IMG/VR virus record: IMGVR_UViG_3300037325_000041
Location: 1 to 20,085 of that record
DNA length: 20,085 bases
DNA from: a virus
Direction: 5' to 3' (one strand)
In this document: one piece after another, positions 5,895-14,333 of the stretch
Layout of the letters: each line of letters begins with the position of its first letter
Position numbering within the stretch: the stretch's first letter is position 1
Program-made: the position numbers and the translations under genes
The notes under the pieces: model-generated
What the model was told of the DNA's origin: nothing
Database searches by the model: none
What the model saw: the letters and a program-made list of their open reading frames with translations, nothing else

Positions 5895-8021
5895 ATGACC
5901 AATAAGATTGACCAAGTAACGCCAACAGAACCTAAAAACCTCGACGAGTTAGCCGACGCCGGACCGATAGCGCCGATAAATTTAACCGGAGAGACTGCGG
6001 TTAAGCCAGGCAATCCAGTTGACTTAACCGAAGAAACCGAGGTCACGCCGGGCAACCCTGTTAATTTGACAGAAGAGGCTATTTCAGAGCCTATCGCACC
6101 AAGAACAACAACGGGAGAGGCAGCACTATCGCCGGGCAACCCTGTTAACTTGACAGAAGAGTCAATATCAGAACCGATTGCACCTAGAACTATAACAGGG
6201 GAGTCTGCTTTAGCGCCCGGCAACCCTGTAAATATAACCGCGGAAGCTTTATCCAAGCCGATAGCACCTGTTACAATGACGAGAGTTGATGCGGTTCCAC
6301 CAGCAAGAACAGGCGGTGATGTTGTTAATTTAGATTTTTGTAACGAATCCTACAATGTTGATTTTGATTACAGCCGCGTTAGTTCAGGTAGTTATATTGG
6401 ACGTAATTTAAATCAGTTTAACCAATATGATTATGTGTTAAAAAATGATTTTGTTGGTAATGTTGAAAACTTATTTTTATATAGCGAACAGTTTAATAAT
6501 GCCGCGTGGGTTAAATTAAATACAACAGTTATAGCTAATACAGAAAATAGCCCAATAGATAATAAAACAGCAGATTCAATTTTTGGTTCTACAACAGACG
6601 GGTTTCATAATTTAAAGCAAGTGGTTTCTGTTACCGATGATGTAATTTATACAATGTCAGTTTTTGCTAAATTTAAAAACCCGCTAGTAACACAAATTAG
6701 CTTAACTACATCAAGCTCAAATAGTGCCTTTACCGGAATTAGAGCAACCTTTAACTTAAAAACCGGCGCAATTGTCGATAATAGCGATAAAATTGCAAGT
6801 TCTCAGTATGTCGGTAACGGCTGGTTTAGATTTTCGTTAACAAATACAGCAACAGCAACAGCAAGCGCAAATCTTGAGGTTGAATTAAACGCCGGGACTT
6901 ATATTGGAACAGGTGATGATTCCTTATTCTTGTGGGGATTTCAGTTAAATACAGGCGATAAGGCGTTACCATACGTTAAAACATTAAGCACAGCAGTAAC
7001 ACAGGCATTTACGGCAAGTCCGCGTATTGAATATGATTATGTAACAGGTGAGTGCTTAGGTTATTTAGCAGAAGGCGCCAGCACTAATTTATTTGTTAGG
7101 AGTGAAGAGTTAGATAATGCATCGTGGAGTAAAATACCTTCTGGTAACGGGACGGCTCCAATAGTAACCGCTAATTTTGGAATTGCCCCAGATGGTACGT
7201 TATCAGCGGATAAGGTCGTTTTTGAAATTGCGGCTGATGTAGCTGGTGATAGAAGCATATTAAGACAAGCAACTACGGCTGGCGCTGAATTTAATCAAAG
7301 CTTTTGGATTAAATCGTTAAATGGTAACGTACAAATAAGTATAGCGGCCGTTGGTGCTGGTATCCTAGATATTAATATAACTAGTGAATGGCAGCGTTTT
7401 GATGCTACAAATTCAACAACAATTAGCTCCAACAATGGGTTGCAATTACAGGGAGACAGAGGCACAGGTGATCTAATAGCAAACGTTCTAGTATGGGGCG
7501 CACAATGCGAAGCTCTACCATTTACAACTAGCTATATAAGAACAGAAGGCTCAACAGTTACGAGAGCGGTTGATTCATTAGAGCCTACATTATTTTCAAA
7601 TATAGGCACCGTTTTTGTAAATGCAAACTTTTTAGGCGGGGCGGATAAGAATCCAGCTAACAGATATCCGTTTTCTTTAAAAGACTCAGGGAATACTAAT
7701 TCTATAGTGGCTTACAATAACCTTGGCAGAAATGTCAATATATTTACACGCGCAAACGGCGCAGCGCAAACGGCGTTAAATGGGGTTGCAGATTCAGTTG
7801 GCGCGTTTAATAAGGTGACGGTTGTTATTAGTGACGTTTCAGATAGTTCGTTATATACAAACGGTGTTTTAACTTCATCAATATCAAATATAAAACCAAA
7901 AGGGTTGACATTAGCAGCAATAGGAAGTGATTCTGGGAGTAGTAATAGTTTATACGGCCACGTTAAAAAAGTCACCTTTTACAATTACGAAATGACAGCA
8001 GACGAGGTGAAAGCACTATGA
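5895..8021 (+). CDS. Tail fibre / receptor-binding protein with lectin-like domains
   Basis: The product is 708 residues. Residues about 21-146 are a tandem array of 14-residue units. Residues about 192-355 and 398-560 are two copies of a beta-sandwich module opening with 'NLFLYSEQFNNAAWVK' and 'NLFVRSEELDNASWSK', a phage fibre/head-spike domain that binds carbohydrate-like ligands in related proteins. The stretch 'YDYVTGECLGYLAEGASTNL' at about 377-398 links them. Residues about 565-708 resemble a LamG / ConA-like jelly roll ('LYTNGVLTS', 'GHVKKVTFYNYEMTADEVKAL'). It lies between tape measure and tail tip genes and ends in an ATGATG overlap. Host-surface recognition is inferred from domains and position. 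Confidence 0.7.
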   Translation: MTNKIDQVTPTEPKNLDELADAGPIAPINLTGETAVKPGNPVDLTEETEVTPGNPVNLTEEAISEPIAPRTTTGEAALSPGNPVNLTEESISEPIAPRTITGESALAPGNPVNITAEALSKPIAPVTMTRVDAVPPARTGGDVVNLDFCNESYNVDFDYSRVSSGSYIGRNLNQFNQYDYVLKNDFVGNVENLFLYSEQFNNAAWVKLNTTVIANTENSPIDNKTADSIFGSTTDGFHNLKQVVSVTDDVIYTMSVFAKFKNPLVTQISLTTSSSNSAFTGIRATFNLKTGAIVDNSDKIASSQYVGNGWFRFSLTNTATATASANLEVELNAGTYIGTGDDSLFLWGFQLNTGDKALPYVKTLSTAVTQAFTASPRIEYDYVTGECLGYLAEGASTNLFVRSEELDNASWSKIPSGNGTAPIVTANFGIAPDGTLSADKVVFEIAADVAGDRSILRQATTAGAEFNQSFWIKSLNGNVQISIAAVGAGILDINITSEWQRFDATNSTTISSNNGLQLQGDRGTGDLIANVLVWGAQCEALPFTTSYIRTEGSTVTRAVDSLEPTLFSNIGTVFVNANFLGGADKNPANRYPFSLKDSGNTNSIVAYNNLGRNVNIFTRANGAAQTALNGVADSVGAFNKVTVVISDVSDSSLYTNGVLTSSISNIKPKGLTLAAIGSDSGSSNSLYGHVKKVTFYNYEMTADEVKAL
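5955..6332 (+). repeat. 14-codon tandem repeat array in fibre gene
   Basis: About nine 14-residue units run in register, alternating 'ISEPIAPRTTTGEA' and 'ALSPGNPVNLTEES' forms, so the higher-order period is 28 residues (84 nt). At DNA level, GGCAACCCTG starts at 6051, 6135 and 6219, exactly 84 nt apart. Units are well conserved at protein level and partly diverged at DNA level. Confidence 0.9.
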
Positions 8022-8425
8022 TGTTTATAATCGCAATACCAGAAGGTACAGAGTTTGAAGCTATGCCGGAAGCCTTGCAAAAAACAATTGCAAAATATAA
8101 AGGCGTGTTTGCTGATGGTCGACTAGTTGACACGGGTGTTTATCTTGGTAAAGAATTACGTTTGATAAATGCTGACATTGACGCAACAACATTAAAGGCA
8201 GTAACCAACAATGATTTATTTGACGAGGACGGAAACCAATACGGGTTTGATTTAGATTGGGATGTTTTAGCAGTTGAAAATAAAACCGTTGACCAGCCTG
8301 TATTGTTAAATTACTGGCCAGACAAACCAGTAATTGACGATGAAGGTGATATTATAGGCACTGAGCCTGTGAGTGATTTAACAGGCAAGATCCAAACTTG
8401 GGCCGGGAAGTCATGGGTTTATTAA
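8018..8425 (+). CDS. Conserved phage protein of unknown function after fibre gene
   Basis: The product is 135 residues and begins MMFIIAIPEGTEFEAMPEAL. It is acidic and Asp-rich, with 'DEDGNQYGFDLDWDVL' and the C-terminus 'LTGKIQTWAGKSWVY'. I recognise no catalytic or membrane feature. Small genes of this kind sit after fibre or adhesin genes in related phages and may act as assembly helpers, but nothing in the sequence proves that. The ATGATG start overlaps the fibre stop (TGA 8019-8021), and its end overlaps the start of the distal tail gene by 13 nt, so it is translationally embedded in the tail tip operon. Confidence 0.55.
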   Translation: MMFIIAIPEGTEFEAMPEALQKTIAKYKGVFADGRLVDTGVYLGKELRLINADIDATTLKAVTNNDLFDEDGNQYGFDLDWDVLAVENKTVDQPVLLNYWPDKPVIDDEGDIIGTEPVSDLTGKIQTWAGKSWVY

Positions 8426-9186
8426 ATCAAACAGGTAGAGTCTCAAACGACGCTAGTTTTGCGCGTATAGGTTACAAGCAAACATTAGTTTCATCTAACG
8501 TTGAGGCGGCTGAGGGTGTATTGATACCTAACACGTGGGAGCGATGGGTTGACGCGTCTGGCACTATGCAGGCAAGCTTTAGACCTTCTGGTAGTGTAGC
8601 AGTTAACTACATAGCAATAGGCGCTCACAATTTAGGTAGCAAAGGGTCAACTGTTACAATTGAGACAGCGCCAACGGTTGCTGGCACGTTCACTGTTAGA
8701 GGTGCAGCAACACCTATTGATAATACGCCTTTGTTTTTTCAGTTTGATGAAGTCGCAGATGTTGAAGATGTTCGTATAACAATAACCGGGGGCACAGATA
8801 GAGAAGTCGGTGTGATTTATGCCGGTGAAGTTATGATCATGCAGCAAGCAATTTATGGCGGTCATTCTCCTGTAACATTATCAAGCGTTACAGAATATCG
8901 AAATGCAACGAGTGACACAGGGCAATTTTTAGGTCGTAAAATTAGACGAAAGGGACAGCAAACCGCATTTAGCTGGCAGAACCTAACAGACGATTGGTAT
9001 CGATCCACTTTTCACCCGTTTGTTGTTCAAGCTAAAACTAGGCCTTTTTTTATACAATGGCGTCCCGATTATTTTACTAACGAAATAGCCTTCGGATTTT
9101 CAACAGGTGATATAACGCCGACAAATCAATCAGGCACGACTAGGTTAATGTCGGTTGATATGCAAATGCGAGCGCATGACGAATGA
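8413..9186 (+). CDS. Putative distal tail protein (tail tip)
   Basis: From the ATG at 8413 the product is 257 residues, starting MGLLNQTGRVSNDASFARIG. The ATG has GGGAAG just upstream (8405-8410). A TTG at 8398 is in frame but less likely. The N-terminal half looks beta-sandwich ('VNYIAIGAHNLGSKGSTVTI'). The C-terminal half has 'RRKGQQTAFSWQNLTDDWYR' then 'HPFVVQAKTRPFFIQWRPDY' and 'GTTRLMSVDMQM'. I recognise these as the core of a phage tail tip family lying next to the cysteine-rich hub gene. A Dit-like role linking tube to hub is inferred from position. It overlaps the hub gene with ATGA at 9183. Confidence 0.6.
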   Translation: MGLLNQTGRVSNDASFARIGYKQTLVSSNVEAAEGVLIPNTWERWVDASGTMQASFRPSGSVAVNYIAIGAHNLGSKGSTVTIETAPTVAGTFTVRGAATPIDNTPLFFQFDEVADVEDVRITITGGTDREVGVIYAGEVMIMQQAIYGGHSPVTLSSVTEYRNATSDTGQFLGRKIRRKGQQTAFSWQNLTDDWYRSTFHPFVVQAKTRPFFIQWRPDYFTNEIAFGFSTGDITPTNQSGTTRLMSVDMQMRAHDE

Positions 9187-11696
9187 GCCGCGACACAATT
9201 AAATCACAGTTTAGCAAAGAGCCAATATACGTAGTAGAAATTGACGTGCCGCGATGTATTTTAGTGCATGGTTCTTCACCTTGCACCGCAACAGAAACCG
9301 GCGATGATAAGTGTTACAACACACGCTCAACCTGTAATGATTTAGAAAACTATAATGACGATATATCAAGCGGCTCAATAAGCATTGCCGTTACAGCGTC
9401 AAGCCGTCGTTTCACTCGTAGCTCAGGCAACTTTATTACTGATGGTTTTATTATTGGCTCAATTATCACGACAACAGGATTTTTTAACGCTGGTAATAAT
9501 TCAAGCTTTAAAGTAACAGCAGTTACAGCGACTATAATAACCGTTCAGTTTGGGTACGGTTTAGTAGACGAGTCAAGTGGTTCAGGCCGCACAATAAAAG
9601 CGCGAAATATTTACACTTATAAGCAGTGCAGTAACCGCGCACCGCACCCGCAAAATATGAACAATTACGCGCCTTGTGTAGAGTCAGTTAGCACCTCGCC
9701 TGCCGTTATAAATGCAAAAGGTGGCATTGGCGCCAGAGCATCAGCAACAGTTAGCTTTTCAGACTTTCCAAGTTCAGACCGTTACGATATTGATCCGTAT
9801 TTATCTGATAGAACATACGACCCTTTCGATGTAGGTCTTTATTGGACCAAGTGGAGGGCGCGTAATGCAAATTATGAAAATTATGTAACCCGGGTATTAT
9901 CTGGCTACATAGTTAACAATAAGTTTACAGCTAATAATTTTCAAACTAGAAATTATGTTTTGGCTAGTATGACGGCAACCGGCGCAAAAGCTGGTATACG
10001 CTTAAAAGACCCTATGCAATTAATTAGTAATAAAAAAGCGTTAGCCCCAAAGCCATCAAGCGGATTGCTAGTGGCAGCTATTACTAACACAGCAACAAGC
10101 GCAACATTAAAGCCAGCAGGCGTAGGCAATTTGGAATATGATGCAAGTGGATTTGTAAAAATACGTGATGAAGTTATTGCTTTTACCCGTTCAGGCGATG
10201 TATTAACACTAACAAGAGCCGAATTTAATACAGCAGCAAGCGCACATGATGAAGGTGACACAGTTCAGCTTTGCTTAAACTATCCAGGAGATAAACCAGC
10301 AAACGAAGTACAACGCGATCTAATTGTTACTTATGGCGGGTTGCCAGCTTACTTTATAAATGGTTCTGCATGGGAAGCAGAGGTTGACACTTATTTGTCG
10401 TCTAACCCTAATCGCTTAATTACAGACCCAACTTTAGTTGATGTTTTAATTGCAGAACTATGTGAACAATGGCCCCATAAATTATTTTGGAATGAAATAT
10501 TAGATATTATTGAGCTATCAGCATTAAAGCCGCCACCAACTGGGGGGCTAAATGAGCTAACTGGTAATAATAATATTATGGAATTATCAACAGGTGATAA
10601 GTCAGACATGCAATTATCAACTGTGTTTGTTAATTATGGTCAGTTTGATCCAACTAAAAAAACTGATGAAAAAGACAATTATCAAATTACTTATGCTCGG
10701 GTAAACAATGATGCAATAGCAAGATACGATTCTAACAATACAAAGGTTGTTTTTGCGCCTTGGATTAGCGCCAACAATGGGGCAGCAGCAAGGAAACTTG
10801 CTCAATTACATGGTCGTCGGTTTGGTATTACGCCGCGTCAAATTAATTTTACGTTAGATGATAAAGATTCAAGTTATTGGATTGGTGATTTTGTTAATAT
10901 TAATTTTTTTGGTATTTGTGATCGTAATGGCAATTCTTTATCAACTGCTTTTGAAATACTAAGTGCATCAGAGGGTAGTGATTACAAATATTCAGCTTTG
11001 GAATATAGCTACGATGGTGAATTAAGTAATGATGATGATTTACAAACTGAGACAGTAGATCTAGCAGTAGACGAGACAAATGTTAATTTAAGAACAAAAT
11101 ACAATTCTGTGTTTGGCACGCCCGATTCTAGTACTGATGTTAAATTTATTGTGTACAGTGGTGTTGTTATTGGTTCAACTTCAAATAGCACTTTCTCATT
11201 AGATACTGGGTCATGGCCTGCTGGTGCAACGATAACACTACAAAACAATTCAGGTGGAATTATTGCTGGTAAGGGTGGTGACGGTGCTGATGCAGAGAGT
11301 TCGCCAAGTAATGGCGGCGATGCAATTAATTTAAGTTATGATTTAACATTAATTAACAATGGAATAATTGGTGGTGGCGGCGGCGGCGGCGCTGCAAATC
11401 AATCGGGTTCGGTTACTGCTGGAGGTGGTGGCGGTGCTGGTTATCTTGGTGGCGTTGGAGGTATAGGCATTGGAGGTAGAGTACTTGAGCAATCTCAAAA
11501 CGGAACAAACTTGCTGGGTGGCGCAGGTGAAGAAAGAGAAGATCCCGAAGATTTTGAACAGGCAACAGGACAAAGCGGCGGCGATTTAGGTCAAAATGGC
11601 GGTGCTAGTGGAGGTGCAGCAGGAAAAGCTGTAGACTTAAACTCAAATACATTAACTCAAACCGTATCCGGTGATATTAGAGGTGCTATTTCATGA
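9183..11696 (+). CDS. Tail hub / tip protein with Cys-rich N-terminus and Gly-rich C-terminus
   Basis: The product is 837 residues. The N-terminus shows the Cys pattern of a recognised phage tail tip family: C25, C34, C44, C51, C149 and C165 ('VPRCILVHGSSPC', 'KCYNTRSTCND', 'YTYKQCSNRAP'). In homologues the third and fourth Cys are close to the fifth; here about 85 residues (60-142) are inserted, resembling a beta domain ('FTRSSGNFITDGFIIGSIIT'). Next come 'ASATVSFSDFPSSDRYDIDP' and 'DRTYDPFDVGLYWTKWRARN', typical of the family. A second beta insert around 295-365 carries 'IRDEVIAFTRSGDVLTLTRA'. The C-terminal ~150 residues (about 690-837) are Gly-rich, resembling polyglycine-type receptor-binding tips. 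Overlaps ATGA on both sides. Confidence 0.75.
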   Translation: MSRDTIKSQFSKEPIYVVEIDVPRCILVHGSSPCTATETGDDKCYNTRSTCNDLENYNDDISSGSISIAVTASSRRFTRSSGNFITDGFIIGSIITTTGFFNAGNNSSFKVTAVTATIITVQFGYGLVDESSGSGRTIKARNIYTYKQCSNRAPHPQNMNNYAPCVESVSTSPAVINAKGGIGARASATVSFSDFPSSDRYDIDPYLSDRTYDPFDVGLYWTKWRARNANYENYVTRVLSGYIVNNKFTANNFQTRNYVLASMTATGAKAGIRLKDPMQLISNKKALAPKPSSGLLVAAITNTATSATLKPAGVGNLEYDASGFVKIRDEVIAFTRSGDVLTLTRAEFNTAASAHDEGDTVQLCLNYPGDKPANEVQRDLIVTYGGLPAYFINGSAWEAEVDTYLSSNPNRLITDPTLVDVLIAELCEQWPHKLFWNEILDIIELSALKPPPTGGLNELTGNNNIMELSTGDKSDMQLSTVFVNYGQFDPTKKTDEKDNYQITYARVNNDAIARYDSNNTKVVFAPWISANNGAAARKLAQLHGRRFGITPRQINFTLDDKDSSYWIGDFVNINFFGICDRNGNSLSTAFEILSASEGSDYKYSALEYSYDGELSNDDDLQTETVDLAVDETNVNLRTKYNSVFGTPDSSTDVKFIVYSGVVIGSTSNSTFSLDTGSWPAGATITLQNNSGGIIAGKGGDGADAESSPSNGGDAINLSYDLTLINNGIIGGGGGGGAANQSGSVTAGGGGGAGYLGGVGGIGIGGRVLEQSQNGTNLLGGAGEEREDPEDFEQATGQSGGDLGQNGGASGGAAGKAVDLNSNTLTQTVSGDIRGAIS
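11251..11640 (+). repeat. Glycine-rich low-complexity region in hub gene
   Basis: This covers hub residues about 690-819. Runs of Gly are broken by loops: 'IIAGKGGDGADAES', 'IIGGGGGGGAANQSGSVTAG', 'GGGGAGYLGGVGGIGIGG', 'GGDLGQNGGASGGAAG'. The DNA includes a GGC trinucleotide run at 11371-11391 that could expand or contract in frame. Confidence 0.85.
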
Positions 11697-12298
11697 ATAC
11701 AACTACACCACTTAAAGACTTTGCAACACTAGCAGATGCAAGAAATCACACTGAGCCTCATGAACGTATGTTAAGCCCCGACATGGTTATTAACTTTCTT
11801 ACTGTATACAATTCGCTTGATATATTGCTTGCAAGTACTGACGAGAAAGCTAAGGGTTTAGTGTTTGCATTACAGTCGGGCGTTACTGAATTTAATCTTA
11901 TGAGTTCTCATCCAGTGGGACAGTTGCAGCAGCAGTTAATAGGATACTTAGTACAAATTAACGCCATAACAGTTGAGTGCTTTAATGCTTGTGTGGGTTA
12001 TGCTAATACTACTCGTAAGCCTTATGCCAATGAAACTAAGCAGAATTTCGATATCGCCAAAGGTGCAATTGAACGCAAATCTGTAACCGTTGAAAAAGGA
12101 TTCTGTACAATAACAACAACAGCCGATTGCGAGAAACACAATCCACAGGTTTACCGCAAAGTTACTTTTAATGATGGGTCTTTTGAGTATGTCAGAGTTG
12201 CAGGGTTTCGTGATGTAGAACTAGCAAAGACTTATCGCATTCAATGTCCTAGCTTTCCTGAATTGTATGTTGATAATGCGTATGGTGTGGTGAGCTAA
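11693..12298 (+). CDS. Conserved phage protein of unknown function downstream of hub
   Basis: The product is 201 residues, starting MNTTTPLKDFATLADARNHT. The N-terminal half is helical (about 30-115, including 'FLTVYNSLDILLASTDEKAK' and 'GQLQQQLIGYLVQINAITVE'). The C-terminal half (about 130-201) is beta-rich: 'FNDGSFEYVRVAGFRDVELA', then 'YRIQCPSFPELYVDNAYGVV'. The 'AGF..V..A..YR..CP....LYVDNAYGV' ending is one I recognise as recurring in tail tip operons, without a known function. It overlaps the hub with ATGA and ends just before the ConA-like gene. A tail fibre connector or chaperone role is possible but not shown. Confidence 0.5.
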   Translation: MNTTTPLKDFATLADARNHTEPHERMLSPDMVINFLTVYNSLDILLASTDEKAKGLVFALQSGVTEFNLMSSHPVGQLQQQLIGYLVQINAITVECFNACVGYANTTRKPYANETKQNFDIAKGAIERKSVTVEKGFCTITTTADCEKHNPQVYRKVTFNDGSFEYVRVAGFRDVELAKTYRIQCPSFPELYVDNAYGVVS

Positions 12299-12300
12299 GA

Positions 12301-12894
12301 ATGGCTTATAGATTAAAATTTAGTAACGGAACTGAAACCGTTGCATTAGCATCTGATATTACGTTAGCATCCGATTTTGATGTTGAATTTAAAGTTATAA
12401 CTCCACCCGGAAATCAAAACACTAAAATGCTAGTAACTTCTAGTTTTTGGACAGGTACATGGAATCAAGGGCAAAAATTTTTAGCTTCATGGGGGGGGTC
12501 TGTTAATGCTTCCACACAGTCTTATCAGCTAAATACGATACAAACTGTGAAAATAGTAAGAACAAGCGGTTCGGTTGACCTTATTATTGATGGATCACTT
12601 GATAGCACATTTACCAATACTGCTGATTTGGTATTAGAAGGTATCGGAGACGCAAACGGTAACTGGCAACTAGAATATCTATCAATAATAGATAGCGGAA
12701 CTCTAATTCATTATTATGACCCAAGCGCAACAGGTGGCACAGGAACCGTATTAGAAGATACAGCAGGCTCGAATGACGGCGACCTTCAGAGTTTTAATGG
12801 CACAACAAATAGCTGGTGGGTGTTTTACGATGATGGGGGCGGTGTCTCAATACCTGTTATAATGAATCATTTACAAAACCAAGGAATAGCATAA
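12301..12894 (+). CDS. ConA/LamG-like adhesin-type tail protein
   Basis: The product is 197 residues. It opens MAYRLKFSNGTETVALASDI and is beta-rich throughout, with 'QTVKIVRTSGSVDLIIDGSL' and 'WQLEYLSIIDSGTLIHYYDP', then 'LEDTAGSNDGDLQSFNGTTN'. The pattern 'G.GT.L.DTAGSNDG.L......WVFY' is typical of phage jelly-roll (LamG / ConA-like) proteins. The C-terminus 'SIPVIMNHLQNQGIA' is also standard. A G8 homopolymer at 12491-12498 encodes part of 'SWGGSVN'. It lies between the hub-linked gene and the stalk fibre and overlaps the latter as TAATG. Carbohydrate binding is inferred from the fold, not from visible ligand residues. Confidence 0.65.
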   Translation: MAYRLKFSNGTETVALASDITLASDFDVEFKVITPPGNQNTKMLVTSSFWTGTWNQGQKFLASWGGSVNASTQSYQLNTIQTVKIVRTSGSVDLIIDGSLDSTFTNTADLVLEGIGDANGNWQLEYLSIIDSGTLIHYYDPSATGGTGTVLEDTAGSNDGDLQSFNGTTNSWWVFYDDGGGVSIPVIMNHLQNQGIA

Positions 12895-14333
12895 TGTTTT
12901 TACGACAATCAACAGCAAGCCAAGAAGTAAGCTTGGGCTATTTTTTGGACTCAACAGACGGTAACAGCGCCGAGAATGGATTAACAATTGCTAACACTGA
13001 TATTAAGATCAGAAAAGGCGGCGGCACTACTCTGACAAATAAAAATTCAGGCGGCGCAACAAATATCAGCGACGGTATTTATTCCGCTGTACTTGATGCA
13101 ACAGACACAAACACGTTAGGCGATTTAGTTATTTATTGTCACCCAACGGGGGCGCTTGCAACAAAAATTGAATACACCGTTTTACCTGCTGCAAGCTACG
13201 ATGCCTTAATAACAAATGGCTTAAACGATTTATCAGCAGCACAAGTTAACGCTGAGGTCGATACCGCATTAAGCGACTATGACGGCCCGACTAACGCAGA
13301 AATGGAAGCACGAACAGTTACTAGTTCAACATATGCAACAGCGGCAAACTTAGCAGTAGTTGACGATGTAGTCGATGCCATACTAGTTGACACTGACGAT
13401 CTGCAATCCAATCAAGGTAATTTTGCAACAGCGACCGGATTTGCTACAGTATCACAAATCGCGGACGTTCCAACAGTCGCAGAATTTAATGCCAGAACTA
13501 TTGTAAGCGCTAATTATGCAACGGCTTCAAACCTAGCTGCGGTTGATACAGTTGTCGATGCTATCTTAGTGGACACAGGCACAACATTACCGGCTACGCT
13601 AACTGATATGTCAGGATCTGGATTTTCAACCAGTACAGATTCACTTGAAGCATTACGCAACAGGGGTGATTCTGATTGGGTTACAGGCGGCGGCGGTTCA
13701 GCTCCAACAGTAGCGCAAATTCGTACCGAAATGGATGATAATTCAACTAAGCTTGCATCAATATTAACTGACACCGGCACAACTATTCCAGCAACATTAA
13801 CTGACATGTCAGGGCCTACATTCTCAACTTCAACTGACTCACTTGAAGCTATTAGAAACAGGGGTGATTCATCCTGGACTACTGGCGCGGGTGGATCATC
13901 GCCAACAGTTGAACAAATACGAGCAGAGCTAGACGACAATTCAACTAAATTGGCCGCGATACTTTTAGATACAGCAGAAATTGCAAACGTGCCAACTGTA
14001 ACGCAGTTTAACGCCAGAACATTACTTGCAGCAGATTACTTTGACCCTGCGTCTGATGCAGTTGCAAACGTAACCCTAGTAGACACCACAACAACCAACA
14101 CAGACATGTTGAGCGCTTCTGATGTACTAACCACACAAATGACAGAAAGCTACGCAGCGGACGGCACAGCACCAACACTTGCAGAAGCTATATTCTTATC
14201 AATGCAAAACTTGCAAGACTTTAGCTTTTCAGGAACTACGCAAACCGTTAAGAAAATTGACGGAAGCACAACAGCAGCAACTTACACGCTAGACGATGCA
14301 TCGGCACCAACTAGCAAGACACGAGCAAGTTAA
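12894..14333 (+). CDS. Tail stalk fibre protein with repeats
   Basis: The product is 479 residues. Residues 1-105 form an N-terminal beta domain ('MFLRQSTASQEVSLGYFLDS', 'TIANTDIKIRKGGG', 'YSAVLDATDTNTLGDLVIYC') that recurs in many phage fibres, probably as the attachment end. After it comes a stalk with 'TYATAANLAVVDDVVDAILV'-type units and two 66-residue tandem copies (about 227-292 and 293-358), 'TGTTLPATLTDMSG' and 'TGTTIPATLTDMSG'. Short heptad-like segments suggest a trimeric coiled stalk. The C-terminal part carries 'LAEAIFLSMQNLQDFSFSGT' and 'KKIDGSTTAATYTLDD', a typical fibre ending. It overlaps the previous and following genes (TAATG). Confidence 0.72.
   Translation: MFLRQSTASQEVSLGYFLDSTDGNSAENGLTIANTDIKIRKGGGTTLTNKNSGGATNISDGIYSAVLDATDTNTLGDLVIYCHPTGALATKIEYTVLPAASYDALITNGLNDLSAAQVNAEVDTALSDYDGPTNAEMEARTVTSSTYATAANLAVVDDVVDAILVDTDDLQSNQGNFATATGFATVSQIADVPTVAEFNARTIVSANYATASNLAAVDTVVDAILVDTGTTLPATLTDMSGSGFSTSTDSLEALRNRGDSDWVTGGGGSAPTVAQIRTEMDDNSTKLASILTDTGTTIPATLTDMSGPTFSTSTDSLEAIRNRGDSSWTTGAGGSSPTVEQIRAELDDNSTKLAAILLDTAEIANVPTVTQFNARTLLAADYFDPASDAVANVTLVDTTTTNTDMLSASDVLTTQMTESYAADGTAPTLAEAIFLSMQNLQDFSFSGTTQTVKKIDGSTTAATYTLDDASAPTSKTRAS
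13572..13967 (+). repeat. 66-codon tandem duplication in stalk fibre gene
   Basis: Unit 1 is 13572-13769 and unit 2 is 13770-13967, each 198 nt and in register with the reading frame. Each encodes 'DTGTT.PATLTDMSG', 'FSTSTDSLEA', 'RNRGDS' and 'DDNSTKLA'. They are similar but not identical at DNA level. Confidence 0.88.

Noticed and set aside
5843-6256. Minus-strand frame with repeated 'LPGVTSVSSVKSTGLPG' pattern
   Set aside because: Its repeats are only the antisense of the 14-residue repeat array of the fibre gene.
5955-6332. CRISPR-like or phase-variable direct repeats
   Set aside because: The units are contiguous coding repeats without spacers of unique sequence, so this is not a CRISPR array.
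8398-8412. TTG start at 8398 for the distal tail gene
   Set aside because: ATG 8413, in the same frame, has a purine-rich Shine-Dalgarno just upstream, and the first residues of the family begin there.
13514-13939. Minus-strand frame of 141 codons with internal repeats
   Set aside because: It mirrors the 66-codon tandem duplication of the stalk fibre gene on the + strand.
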